From assembly GCF_001692445.1 (NCBI RefSeq), contig NZ_MAQA01000001.1, forward strand, positions 1-64,000: a stretch of DNA of 64,000 bases, read 5' to 3'. Source of the DNA: Oerskovia enterophila. GTDB lineage: Bacteria; Actinomycetota; Actinomycetes; Actinomycetales; Cellulomonadaceae. Within the stretch, counting starts at the first letter, position 1; every line of letters starts with the position of its first letter. Both the position numbers and the translations under genes were made by a program. Under the pieces are notes generated by a model that was not told the origin of the DNA, did not search any database, and was given only the letters and a program-made list of their open reading frames with translations. Positions 43,917 through 51,480 of the stretch are shown here, piece after piece.

Positions 43917-44971
43917 AGCGACACCGTCTTCCCGCGCCGCACGAGCGCGATGAACAGGGGCGCACCCACGACGGCCGTGACCACGCCCACCTGGAGCTCG
44001 CCCGGCCGGGCCACGACGCGCCCGATCACGTCGCACCCGATGAGCAGCACGGGCGCCGCGACGACCGCGTACGGGAGCACCCACCGGTAGTCCAGCCCGA
44101 CGACGTAGCGCGCCAGGTGCGGGACGACGAGCCCCACGAACGCGACGGGTCCCACGGCCGCGGTCGCGGCCCCGCACAGCAGGACGATCGCGATGCCCGC
44201 GACGACGCGCGTGCGGGTGACGTCCTGCCCGAGGCCGCGCGCGACGTCGTCGCCCAGGGCCAGGCCGTTGAGCGAGCGGCCGAGCGCGAGGGCCAGGACG
44301 AGGCCCACGACCACGAACGGCAGCACCTGCCACATGACCGTCGAGCCGCGCGCCGCGAGCGAGCCGACCTGCCAGAAGCGCATGAGGTCGAGCGCCGCGC
44401 GGTCGACCAGGAGGACCGCGGTCACGACCGACGTCAGCGCCGCCGTGACGGCCGCTCCGGCGAGCGCGAGCTTGACGGGCGTCGCGCCCTCGCGTCCCAC
44501 GCTCGCGACGCCGTAGACGACCGCGGCCGCGACGGCGGCTCCGATGAACGCGAACCACACGTAGCCGCCGACCTGCGAGACGCCGAAGAACGAGATCGCG
44601 CCGACCACGAAGAGCGAGGCCCCCGCGCTGATGCCGAGCAGACCCGGGTCGGCGAGCGGGTTGCGCGTCAGGCCCTGCATGAGCGTGCCCGCGGCGCCGA
44701 GCGCGGCCCCCGCGACCAGGCCCACGAGCGTGCGGGGCACGCGCTTCTCGATCACCACGAGGTGGTCGGGGTTGGTCGGGTCGTAGCTCGTGAGGGCGTC
44801 CACGACGACGCTCAGCGGCAGGGCGTTGGCCCCGACCGCGAGGCTCAGCGCGCACACCGCGGCCAAGGCAACGAGCAAGGTGGCGAGTCCGATGACGAGA
44901 CGCCGACGACGGGCCGGGCGACGAGAGGTCGCCCGGCCCGTGCCGGCGTCAGTGCTGTGGGTCGTGCTCAT
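43913..44971 (-). CDS. fecC: Iron-siderophore ABC transporter permease (FecCD family)
   Basis: A 352-aa permease, about ten membrane helices, with KRVPRTLVGLVAGAALGAAG, MQGLTRNPLADPGLLGISAG and PHLARYVVG. It pairs with the product of 42837-43916 to form the channel. The gene starts 13 bases after the binding-protein stop and overlaps the next start by 4 bases, so all four genes are one operon controlled by the iron box at 46084. Confidence 0.93.
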   Translation of the reverse strand: MSTTHSTDAGTGRATSRRPARRRRLVIGLATLLVALAAVCALSLAVGANALPLSVVVDALTSYDPTNPDHLVVIEKRVPRTLVGLVAGAALGAAGTLMQGLTRNPLADPGLLGISAGASLFVVGAISFFGVSQVGGYVWFAFIGAAVAAAVVYGVASVGREGATPVKLALAGAAVTAALTSVVTAVLLVDRAALDLMRFWQVGSLAARGSTVMWQVLPFVVVGLVLALALGRSLNGLALGDDVARGLGQDVTRTRVVAGIAIVLLCGAATAAVGPVAFVGLVVPHLARYVVGLDYRWVLPYAVVAAPVLLIGCDVIGRVVARPGELQVGVVTAVVGAPLFIALVRRGKTVSL

Positions 44972-44984
44972 GGGTGGTGCGAGA

Positions 44985-46046
44985 CTACGACACCTTCTCG
45001 GCGGCGGCCGCGAGCTGCGGCACGTACTGGTCGAGCATCCACGGGATCGACAGCGCCGTGGGGGCGCTCGACGCCATGACGAACGACTCGCCGACGATCG
45101 GGGCGAAGCGGCCCTCGGCCACGGTGGGCATCGCGGCGATGACCGGGTCGGCCACGAACGTGTCGACGTCGGCCTGCGTCGCGAAGTACATGATGAGGAC
45201 GTCGGTGTCGATCTTGGAGACGTTCTCGTAGCTCAGCGGGTACCAGAAGGTGCCGGACGTCGGGTCGGCGTCGAGCTCCTCGACGCTCGGGGAGAGCGTC
45301 ATGCCCAGGTCCTCGACGACCTGCACGCGCGGGTCCTCGGCGCGGTAGACGTTGAGCTGGTCGGCCGTGTTGGCCGCCGCGTACAGGAACGACTTGCCCT
45401 GGATGACGGGGTACGCGTCCGACTGTGCGGTGATGCCGGCGGTCGTCTCCTCGACGAGCGCGTCGGCCTCGTCGGCCAGGCCCAGGGCGTCACCGACGAT
45501 GTCGAGCTGCTCCTGCCAGGACAGCGCCCAGGGCTGGTCCGGGTAGGCGACGACCGGCGCGATCTTGGAGAGCTTGTCGAACTCCTCCTGCGTGATGCCC
45601 GAGTAGGGGGCCAGGATGACGTCAGGCTCGGCCGCGACGACCTCCTCGAACGGCACCTCGCTCGTGTCTCCGCCCGAGAGCAGGGTGGGCGTCTCGGCGC
45701 CCATCTCGTCGAGCTTCTCCGCGACCCAGGGGAGCACGCCGTCGGCGTTGCCGCCGTACGTGTAGGCGGGCATGGCGACGGGCACGACGCCCAGCGCCAG
45801 GACGGCGTCCTGCGTCGACCAGCCCCACGTCACGACGCGCTCGGGCTTCTCCTCGATGACGGCCTCGCCGAGCGCGCTGTCGATCGTGACGGGGAAGGCG
45901 CCCTCGGACGCGGTGCTGTCGGCCGCTGGCGACGAGGCGTCGTCGCCCGACCCGCCGGAGCAGGCGCCGAGCGCGAAGGCGGTGGCGACGGTCGCGGCGA
46001 CCAGGGCCGTCGGCCGGAGCCGTCGAGAGATGGGGCGAGCGGACAT
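44985..46046 (-). CDS. fecB: Iron-siderophore ABC transporter substrate-binding lipoprotein
   Basis: A 353-aa class III (FecB/FhuD/FepB-like) binding protein. The signal peptide ends in lipobox LGAC with Cys29 as anchor. The two-lobed fold shows PERVVTWGWSTQDAVLALG near the start and the glutamate residues used to dock the permeases. ATG 46046 has GAGGAG seven bases upstream; the frame continues to 46103 but covers the iron box, so the shorter start is right. It is the first gene of the uptake operon. Which siderophore it binds cannot be read. Confidence 0.92.
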   Translation of the reverse strand: MSARPISRRLRPTALVAATVATAFALGACSGGSGDDASSPAADSTASEGAFPVTIDSALGEAVIEEKPERVVTWGWSTQDAVLALGVVPVAMPAYTYGGNADGVLPWVAEKLDEMGAETPTLLSGGDTSEVPFEEVVAAEPDVILAPYSGITQEEFDKLSKIAPVVAYPDQPWALSWQEQLDIVGDALGLADEADALVEETTAGITAQSDAYPVIQGKSFLYAAANTADQLNVYRAEDPRVQVVEDLGMTLSPSVEELDADPTSGTFWYPLSYENVSKIDTDVLIMYFATQADVDTFVADPVIAAMPTVAEGRFAPIVGESFVMASSAPTALSIPWMLDQYVPQLAAAAEKVS

Positions 46047-46083
46047 GATGCTCCTCGGTCGGTGCTGCGCGGGGGATGTTGCT

Positions 46084-46102
46084 AGAGGTAAGGCTAACCT
46101 CA
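46084..46102 (-). promoter_or_regulatory. IdeR/DtxR-type iron box
   Basis: AGAGGTAAGGCTAACCTCA (complement TGAGGTTAGCCTTACCTCT) matches the 19-bp IdeR/DtxR consensus TTAGGTTAGCCTAACCTAA in its GGTTAGCCT core and outer CC/GG pairs. It lies 38 bases before the binding-protein start. With Fe(II), IdeR should bind and shut off the operon. Confidence 0.85.
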
Positions 46103-46265
46103 TTGGCTGGGAGCGAGGCCGGTCGTGCGTGGTGAGGACCAGTGGGATGGTTCACAACGCGGTGTCATCTCCCGGCCAGCGGGTGTCGGGGAGCGGCCGT
46201 CCGGGGGTGGTCGGTGTGCTGGTGCTGGTGCTGGGGCTGGCGCTGGTGCGGTGCGGTGCTGGTGC

Positions 46266-46344
46266 CGAGCACGAGGTTGCGGTCGTTATGACCGGCTTGG
46301 TGACCGCAACCTCGTGCTCGACCGCACGGAACCTCGTGCTCGGC
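46266..46344. repeat. Palindrome, core ACGAGGTTGCGGTC, with extra half (copy 2 of 3)
   Basis: A perfect 19-bp stem CGAGCACGAGGTTGCGGTC (46266-46284) / GACCGCAACCTCGTGCTCG (46302-46320) around a 17-base loop. It is followed at once by one more right half, CGGAACCTCGTGCTCGGC (46327-46344). It lies in the 386-base stretch 46047-46432, which otherwise holds only the iron box and a GT-rich run at 46210-46260 with no gene. Confidence 0.85.
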
Positions 46345-46432
46345 AGCTCGATGTCAGCCGCACGGTCGACCGACGCCCACCGCATGGTCGGCGCCGGAGG
46401 GTCGGCTCGTCGACCACCCGACCCCGACCCGC

Positions 46433-47422
46433 TCAGTTCCCCCGGTGGTCCTGGATCGAGAGCCTCGGCCCCCGCCGCGGCGCGTGCCCCAGCCCCGACA
46501 CCTCGAGCAGCCGCACGACCCGGTACCGGTGGGGCGCGTAGGGCGCGAGCAGCCGCAGCATCCCGGCGTCGTCGGTCCGTTCGCCGGTCAGCGCCCAGCC
46601 GACGGCCTTGGCGAGGTGGAAGTCGCCGACCGACACCGCGTCCGCGTCTCCGAGCGCCCGCTGCCCGACCTCCGCGACCGTCCACACCCCGACCCCGGGC
46701 ACGAGCTGCAACCGCGCCTGCGCCGCGGTCGGGTCCATCGCGGCGCACTCCTCGAGCCGGCGTGCCACGCGCGCGCACTCGACGACGGTCCGCGCCCGTC
46801 GGGGGTCGACGCCGGCCCGGTGCCAGTCCCACGTGGGGATCGTGGCCCAGGTCCGGGCGTCGGGGACCACGCGCATGCCGTCGGGGGCAGGGCCCGGCGC
46901 GGGCGTCCCGTAGCGTGCGAGCAGCCAGCGCCACGCGTGGTGGGCGGTCACGGTCTGCACCTTCTGCTCGAGGACCGCAGGCACGAGCGCCTCGAGCACC
47001 CGCCCGGTACGGGGGACGCGCAGCCCGGGGTGCCTGCGGTGCGCGTCCGCGAGGCGGGCAGGAGGCGCGAAGGAGGCTGCGTCGTCGGGCTCCCCGAGGA
47101 GCGCGGGGAGCGACGCGGCGAGCTCGCCCGCCCCGGGCCCCCACGCCTGCCCGACGACGTCACGCACCCCCGCCTGCACCAGGCGGTAGGTCACGGGTCC
47201 GGTCGGGAAGAGGCTCGTGCGCCAGGTCCCGGCCTGAGGGCCGCTCGGCACCACGCGGAACGTGGGGTCGTAGGGGCCGCGCGCGAGCTTCGCGAGCGTC
47301 GAGCGCAGGTCGAGCGGCCGCTCGGAACGCAGGACGAGGGGGAGCGGTGCGGTGGGGGTGTCGACCGGGTCGGCCGGTCCGGTCCCGGCGAGCGCCGGGG
47401 CGGGGAGCGGGGACGCGGTCAT
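46433..47422 (-). CDS. DNA-3-methyladenine glycosylase family protein (AlkA-like, HhH-GPD)
   Basis: A 329-aa DNA repair glycosylase. An N-terminal beta domain of about 130 residues is followed by the helix-hairpin-helix core. The hairpin reads LQLVPGVGVWTVAEVG and the downstream loop ALGDADAVSVGDFHLAK contains the catalytic Asp. It would excise alkylated bases such as 3-methyladenine. ATG 47422 is the first start after the upstream palindrome region. No iron-sulfur cluster cysteines are present, which agrees with AlkA rather than EndoIII. It is a single-gene unit between two GCCGAG palindromes. Confidence 0.85.
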   Translation of the reverse strand: MTASPLPAPALAGTGPADPVDTPTAPLPLVLRSERPLDLRSTLAKLARGPYDPTFRVVPSGPQAGTWRTSLFPTGPVTYRLVQAGVRDVVGQAWGPGAGELAASLPALLGEPDDAASFAPPARLADAHRRHPGLRVPRTGRVLEALVPAVLEQKVQTVTAHHAWRWLLARYGTPAPGPAPDGMRVVPDARTWATIPTWDWHRAGVDPRRARTVVECARVARRLEECAAMDPTAAQARLQLVPGVGVWTVAEVGQRALGDADAVSVGDFHLAKAVGWALTGERTDDAGMLRLLAPYAPHRYRVVRLLEVSGLGHAPRRGPRLSIQDHRGN

Positions 47423-47468
47423 CGCTCCAGTGTCGCACCGGAGCCTGAGGCTCCCGGTGGGACGATCT

Positions 47469-47527
47469 GCCGAGCACGAGGTTGCGGTCGTCATGAGCCG
47501 CGGAACGGACGCAACCTCGTTCTCGGC
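47469..47527. repeat. Palindrome, core ACGAGGTTGCG (copy 3 of 3)
   Basis: GCCGAGCACGAGGTTGCG (47469-47486) pairs with CGCAACCTCGTTCTCGGC (47510-47527), one mismatch in 18, loop of 23 bases. It lies 47 bases upstream of the glycosylase start and downstream of the RNase HI stop. The rest of 47423-47637 shows nothing further. Confidence 0.85.
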
Positions 47528-47637
47528 GCGCACCGGGGGATCGTGTGGAGCCGTGGACGGGGAAGCGGGACCAGGCCCGGAACACGGACGAGGCCGCCGC
47601 CGGACGGGCAGCGGCCTCGAACCGTTCGGGCGGAGCG

Positions 47638-48246
47638 TCAGTCGAAGAGCGTCGACTCGGTCCAGGCGTCCGCGGCGGCCTTGCTCGCTGCGGTGGCCCC
47701 GACCTTGGTGGCCGGACGGCCCGCAGCAGCCGGCCGCTTGGCGGGCGCGACCGCGAGGTCGTCGGTGCCCGCGAGCGTGGCCCGCTCCTCGCCGCGCCCG
47801 GCGGCCCAGTCCTGCGCCGCGAGGCCCGCGAGCTGGTCGGCCCGCTCGTTGAAGTGGTTGCCGACGTGCCCCCGCACCCACCGGAACCGCACCGGTCCGG
47901 GGCGGGCCTGGATCGCGGCCTCGATGCCCTGCACGAGCTCGAGGTTCTTCACGGGGCTGCCGCCGGCCGTCCGCCAGCCCTTGCGCTTCCAGCCCTCGAG
48001 CCACTCCGACGCGCACTTGATGGCGTACTGGGAGTCGGACTCGATGAGGAGCGGCTCTGCGCTCTGGTGGGCGCGTACCGCCTCCAGCAGAGCCATGAGC
48101 TCCGCGATCTGGTTCGTCCCGGAGGCTGCGCCGCCCGAGTCGAAGGTTCCGTCGTGGTTGATCCACGCCCAACCGATCGCTCCACCCGGGTTGACCAGGC
48201 ACGAGCCGTCGGTGCTGACAGTGATCACTTGTGCGTCCTCGCTCAT
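47638..48246 (-). CDS. rnhA: Ribonuclease HI with C-terminal extension
   Basis: A 202-aa RNase H that cuts the RNA strand of RNA-DNA hybrids. The first 150 residues are the catalytic domain with the acidic set Asp (STDGSC), Glu (QIAELMAL), Asp (IESDSQYA) and the final Asp in FNERADQLA, plus the handle-region KRKGWRTAGGSPVKN. The last 50 residues are an Ala/Lys-rich tail ending TESTLFD, not part of the fold. ATG 48246 is chosen since the domain begins at residue 7; the 42 extra upstream codons run through a terminator hairpin. Confidence 0.92.
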   Translation of the reverse strand: MSEDAQVITVSTDGSCLVNPGGAIGWAWINHDGTFDSGGAASGTNQIAELMALLEAVRAHQSAEPLLIESDSQYAIKCASEWLEGWKRKGWRTAGGSPVKNLELVQGIEAAIQARPGPVRFRWVRGHVGNHFNERADQLAGLAAQDWAAGRGEERATLAGTDDLAVAPAKRPAAAGRPATKVGATAASKAAADAWTESTLFD

Positions 48247-48317
48247 CGGAGTCGGAAGTCCGTCGCGCCCATTGTCCCCGACTTTCGGGGGCGCCAGGAC
48301 CGCCGTCTGCCCGCTGC

Positions 48318-48368
48318 GCGCCCGACGACGGAGCGCACCCGTGCGCGCGTGGTGCGCTCCGTCGTCGG
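48318..48368. terminator. 20-bp perfect hairpin upstream of rnhA
   Basis: GCCCGACGACGGAGCGCACC (48318-48337) pairs without mismatch with 48349-48368 around an 11-base loop. It lies between the FKBP gene end and the rnhA start, on the path of transcription from the FKBP gene. The stem starts with a variant of the GCCCGACGGCG element. Confidence 0.75.
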
Positions 48369-48462
48369 GCACCGGGGTTCCACCGGGAACGGGGTGACGG
48401 ACGCCTCAGGCGAGCGACGACCGCCGGGCACGACGAGCCCAGGAGCCCCCGGACAGCACGAC

Positions 48463-48498
48463 GCCCCCGCTCCCACCGGCGACCGGGGGAGCGAGGGC
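48463..48498 (-). terminator. Hairpin terminator after the FKBP gene
   Basis: GCCCCCGCTCCC (48463-48474) pairs with GGGAGCGAGGGC (48487-48498) with one mismatch, 20 bases beyond the FKBP stop. Together with the hairpin at 48318 it makes a tandem terminator. Confidence 0.65.
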
Positions 48499-48518
48499 GA
48501 GGCGTGATCAGGCCGTGG

Positions 48519-48896
48519 TCAGCTGACGCCGAGCAGGTCGATCACGAAGACGAGCGTCTTGCCGGACAGGCGATGGCCACCACCGGCCGGGCCGTAGGCG
48601 AGCTCCGGGGGGCAGACGAGCTTGCGGCGCCCGCCGACCTTCATCCCCGGGATGCCCTGCTGCCAGCCGGCGATGAGGCTGCGCAGCGGGAAGTTGATGG
48701 ACTGGCCACGGCTCCAGGACGAGTCGAACTCCTCGCCGGAGTCGTACTCGACGCCCAGGTAGTGGACGTTGACGGTCGAGCCGGGCTGCGCCTCGGCGCC
48801 GTCGCCGACGATCAGGTCGACGACCTCGAGCTCGGTGGGGGCCGGGCCCTCGGGGGCATCGACCTCAGGACGGGTGCGTTCGGTGTTCTCGGACAT
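48519..48896 (-). CDS. FKBP-type peptidyl-prolyl cis-trans isomerase
   Basis: A 125-aa single-domain FKBP with no signal peptide, so cytoplasmic. Motifs are VNVHYLGVEYDSGEEFDSSW, FPLRSLIAGWQQGIPGMKVGG, RRKLVCPPELAYGPAGGG and the final LVFVIDLLGV. These include the Tyr, Phe, Asp, Val-Ile and Trp residues of the proline/FK506 pocket. It speeds proline isomerisation during protein folding. ATG 48896 is the only start that leaves a short acidic leader. Its gene is divergent from the VIT1-type transporter. Confidence 0.92.
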   Translation of the reverse strand: MSENTERTRPEVDAPEGPAPTELEVVDLIVGDGAEAQPGSTVNVHYLGVEYDSGEEFDSSWSRGQSINFPLRSLIAGWQQGIPGMKVGGRRKLVCPPELAYGPAGGGHRLSGKTLVFVIDLLGVS

Positions 48897-49019
48897 GTTC
48901 CGATCCAACCACGGGACGCCCCCGCAGCGGCTGTCGGAACTCTCGCGAACCGCAGAACCGTGCGGAAAAGTTGGGGATCCCGAAACCCACGGAGGCCCCT
49001 TTCTTGCCATGATGAACGC

Positions 49020-50138
49020 ATGACACCCCCCGCTGCCCCGAGCTCCGGCATGCCCGCGCACGCCGGCGAGGCCCGCCGTCGGACCCCTCAGGAGATCCGT
49101 CGCTGGCGCCAGTACCTGGCCGACGAGCGCGCCGAGGCCGCGTCCTACCGCGACCTCGCGTCGCGCCGCTCGGGCGAGGAGAAGGAGATCCTGCTGGCGC
49201 TCGCGGACGCCGAGAAGCGCCACGAGGACCACTGGCTCGCGCTGCTGGGCGACGACGCGGGCAAGCCCCTGCGCGGCGACTGGCGCACACGGTCGCTCGG
49301 GCTGTTCGCGCGCCGGTTCGGCGGGGTGTTCGTGCTCGCTCTCGCGCAGCGGGCCGAGGCCCGCTCGACGTACGAGACCGACGTCGACGCGACCGCCGCG
49401 ATGGCCGCCGACGAACGCATCCACGAGGAGGTCGTGCGAGGGCTCGCGACGCGCGGGCGCATGCGCATGTCGGGGACGTTCCGCGCCGCAGTGTTCGGCG
49501 CGAACGACGGCCTGGTCTCCAACCTCGCGCTGATCCTGGGGATCGGGGCGTCGGGTGCGTCGAACGAGACCGTGCTGCTCACGGGTCTCGCGGGGTTGCT
49601 CGCCGGTGCGTTGTCGATGGGGGCGGGCGAGTACGTGTCGGTGCGGTCGCAGCGCGAGCTGCTCGACGCGTCGACGCCCAGCCCGTTGGCCTCGGCCGCG
49701 CTGCCGCACCTCGACGTCGACGCCAACGAGCTCGCGCTCGTCTACCGGGCACGTGGCCTGACTCCTGACGAGGCCGAGAAGCACGCGGGCGAGGTGCTGT
49801 CGACGTACACCGCGGCGACCGTGATCGCCCCTGCCGCGGAGGTCGACGAGTTCGAGACGCACGGCTCCGCGATGGGGGCGGCCGTGTCGTCGTTCCTCTT
49901 CTTCGCGTCGGGAGCGCTCGTCCCGGTGCTGCCGTACCTGTTCGGCCTCCAGGGTGGGGTCGCGGTGCTCGTCGGGAGCGTCCTCGTGGGGTTGGCGCTG
50001 CTCGGGACGGGCGCCACGGTCGGGCTGCTGTCGGGGGCGTCACCCGTCAAGCGGGCGCTGCGCCAGATCGCGATCGGGTTCGGCGCGGCCGCAGCGACGT
50101 ACGCGCTGGGGCTGATCTTCGGGACCACGGTCGGGTAA
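49020..50138 (+). CDS. Ferritin-like/VIT1 (CCC1) fusion transporter for iron or manganese
   Basis: A 372-aa two-part protein. Residues 20-150 form a ferritin-like four-helix domain with ExxH-type metal ligands (ERAEAASYRDLA, DAEKRHEDHW, ADERIHEEVV). Residues 155-372 are a five-helix VIT1/CCC1 transporter with the signature FGANDGLVSNLALILGI and SMGAGEYVSVRSQRE. This erythrin-vacuolar-iron-transporter type exports or compartments Fe(II) or Mn(II). ATG 49020 lacks a Shine-Dalgarno at the right distance; a CATGAT six bases upstream would fit a leaderless transcript. Confidence 0.88.
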   Translation: MTPPAAPSSGMPAHAGEARRRTPQEIRRWRQYLADERAEAASYRDLASRRSGEEKEILLALADAEKRHEDHWLALLGDDAGKPLRGDWRTRSLGLFARRFGGVFVLALAQRAEARSTYETDVDATAAMAADERIHEEVVRGLATRGRMRMSGTFRAAVFGANDGLVSNLALILGIGASGASNETVLLTGLAGLLAGALSMGAGEYVSVRSQRELLDASTPSPLASAALPHLDVDANELALVYRARGLTPDEAEKHAGEVLSTYTAATVIAPAAEVDEFETHGSAMGAAVSSFLFFASGALVPVLPYLFGLQGGVAVLVGSVLVGLALLGTGATVGLLSGASPVKRALRQIAIGFGAAAATYALGLIFGTTVG

Positions 50139-50245
50139 CGGGGCGGGTCGTGGGCGCGGGTGAATCGCCCGCGGTCGGCGTGCGGAGCGCGGCGACCTCT
50201 CCTACGGTGAGAACTCGTACGACCGTTCCACCGACGAGGATGCCG

Positions 50246-51388
50246 ATGCCCAGGTCTGCCGCAGCTCTCCCCGTGCGCTCCCGCGCGCGGCGGTGGCTCG
50301 TGCGCGGACTTGTTGCCGGTGCCGGCGCCGGGATCGGGACGCTCCTCGCGATCGGGACCGCCGGCTCGGCTGCCGCGGCCGACGACCCGCTCGGTCTCGG
50401 CGGGCTCCTCGCCCCCGTGACGAGCACGGTCCAGCAGGTCGTCGAGCCGATCATCACCCCCGTCGTGCAGGACGTCGTCAAGCCCGTGCTCGACCCGGTC
50501 GTGCAGCAGGTCGTGGCCCCCGTGACGAAGCCGGTCGCACCGGTCGTCGAGGCGGTCGCAGCTCCGGTCGCACCCGTGGTCAAGCCCGTGGCCGACGTCG
50601 TCGCTCCCGTCACGGGTGGCGTCGCCCAGGTCGTGGCACCGGTCGCGAAGCCCGTGGTGGATGCGGTCGCTCCGGCGGTCACGCCCGTGCTCGACACGCT
50701 CGCCCCGGTGACCGCACCGGTCGCCGACTCGCTGGCTCCGGTGGTCGCGCCGATCCTCGAGCCGCTCGCTCCCGTGCTGAACCCGGTGCTCGATCCGCTG
50801 GCCCCTGTCGTCGATGCGCTCGACCCGGTCCTCGGGTCGGTGCTGGATCCTCTGGCCCCGGTCGTGGACCCGATCCTCCCGGGGACGGGTCCCGGGACGG
50901 TTCCGGGTGGTGGCAACGAGGTTCCCTCTGTTCCCGGCGGCACGGCTCCTGGAGCCGGCGTCGCGACGGTTCCTGCAGCGGGACCCGGCCTGGGCGGGGG
51001 AGCGACGGGTCTCGATGCTGCGCTCCCAGCGCTCGGGGTGGAGTCGTCGGTGGGCGTGCTCAAGGCCGCGGCGCCCGGCCGTCTCCGTCTCGGCGACAGG
51101 GCGCCGCTCGGCTCGCTCGCTTCCGTCTCCGATACCTCCGCAGCCGAGCTGAGCAGCCCCACCCACGAACCCCTGGGGAGCCCTCTGTCCGGGCCCGGGG
51201 GAGTCGACTCCGCGGCGCCGTCGAGCGGTTCCAGCACCGTGTCGCCTCGTGGCGGCTCCGGTGGTGACTCGGCTCTCTCTGCCGCCTCCCCGTTCTTCGC
51301 CCCCTCGACGCTCTGGGCGCTGCCCGACGCCGAGGCGCGTGCGGCCCATTCCTCCACGTTCTTCGAGGTCCCTGTCTCCCCTGCATGA
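50246..51388 (+). CDS. Secreted repetitive Val/Pro/Ala-rich surface protein
   Basis: A 380-aa exported protein. ATG 50246 has GAGG six bases upstream (ATG 50240 is too close to it). The signal peptide (RARRWLVRGLVAGAGAGIGT, then LLAIGTAGSAAAA) is cut near residue 48. Residues 55-220 are about fifteen degenerate repeats of the xPVVxPVxxxVAPV type, with Pro about every fourth or fifth position, predicted extended. The rest is Gly/Ser/Pro-rich. There is no sorting motif, C-terminal membrane helix or Cys. It directly precedes a chaplin-like protein, so both may belong to the cell surface coat. No enzymatic function is suggested. Confidence 0.7.
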   Translation: MPRSAAALPVRSRARRWLVRGLVAGAGAGIGTLLAIGTAGSAAAADDPLGLGGLLAPVTSTVQQVVEPIITPVVQDVVKPVLDPVVQQVVAPVTKPVAPVVEAVAAPVAPVVKPVADVVAPVTGGVAQVVAPVAKPVVDAVAPAVTPVLDTLAPVTAPVADSLAPVVAPILEPLAPVLNPVLDPLAPVVDALDPVLGSVLDPLAPVVDPILPGTGPGTVPGGGNEVPSVPGGTAPGAGVATVPAAGPGLGGGATGLDAALPALGVESSVGVLKAAAPGRLRLGDRAPLGSLASVSDTSAAELSSPTHEPLGSPLSGPGGVDSAAPSSGSSTVSPRGGSGGDSALSAASPFFAPSTLWALPDAEARAAHSSTFFEVPVSPA

Positions 51389-51480
51389 CCTGGCCACGTC
51401 GTGCCCTCGCGCGCGGCACGAGCCATCCGGCGCAGCCCCCTTCGCGGCGCGCCGTCCACGTCATGCAAGGAGAAACGATC

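Noticed and set aside
46200-46262. GT/GC-rich run (GGTGCTGGTGCTGG type) considered as a coding region
   Set aside because: Simple-sequence drift with no start, RBS or domain; lies between the iron box and a palindrome.
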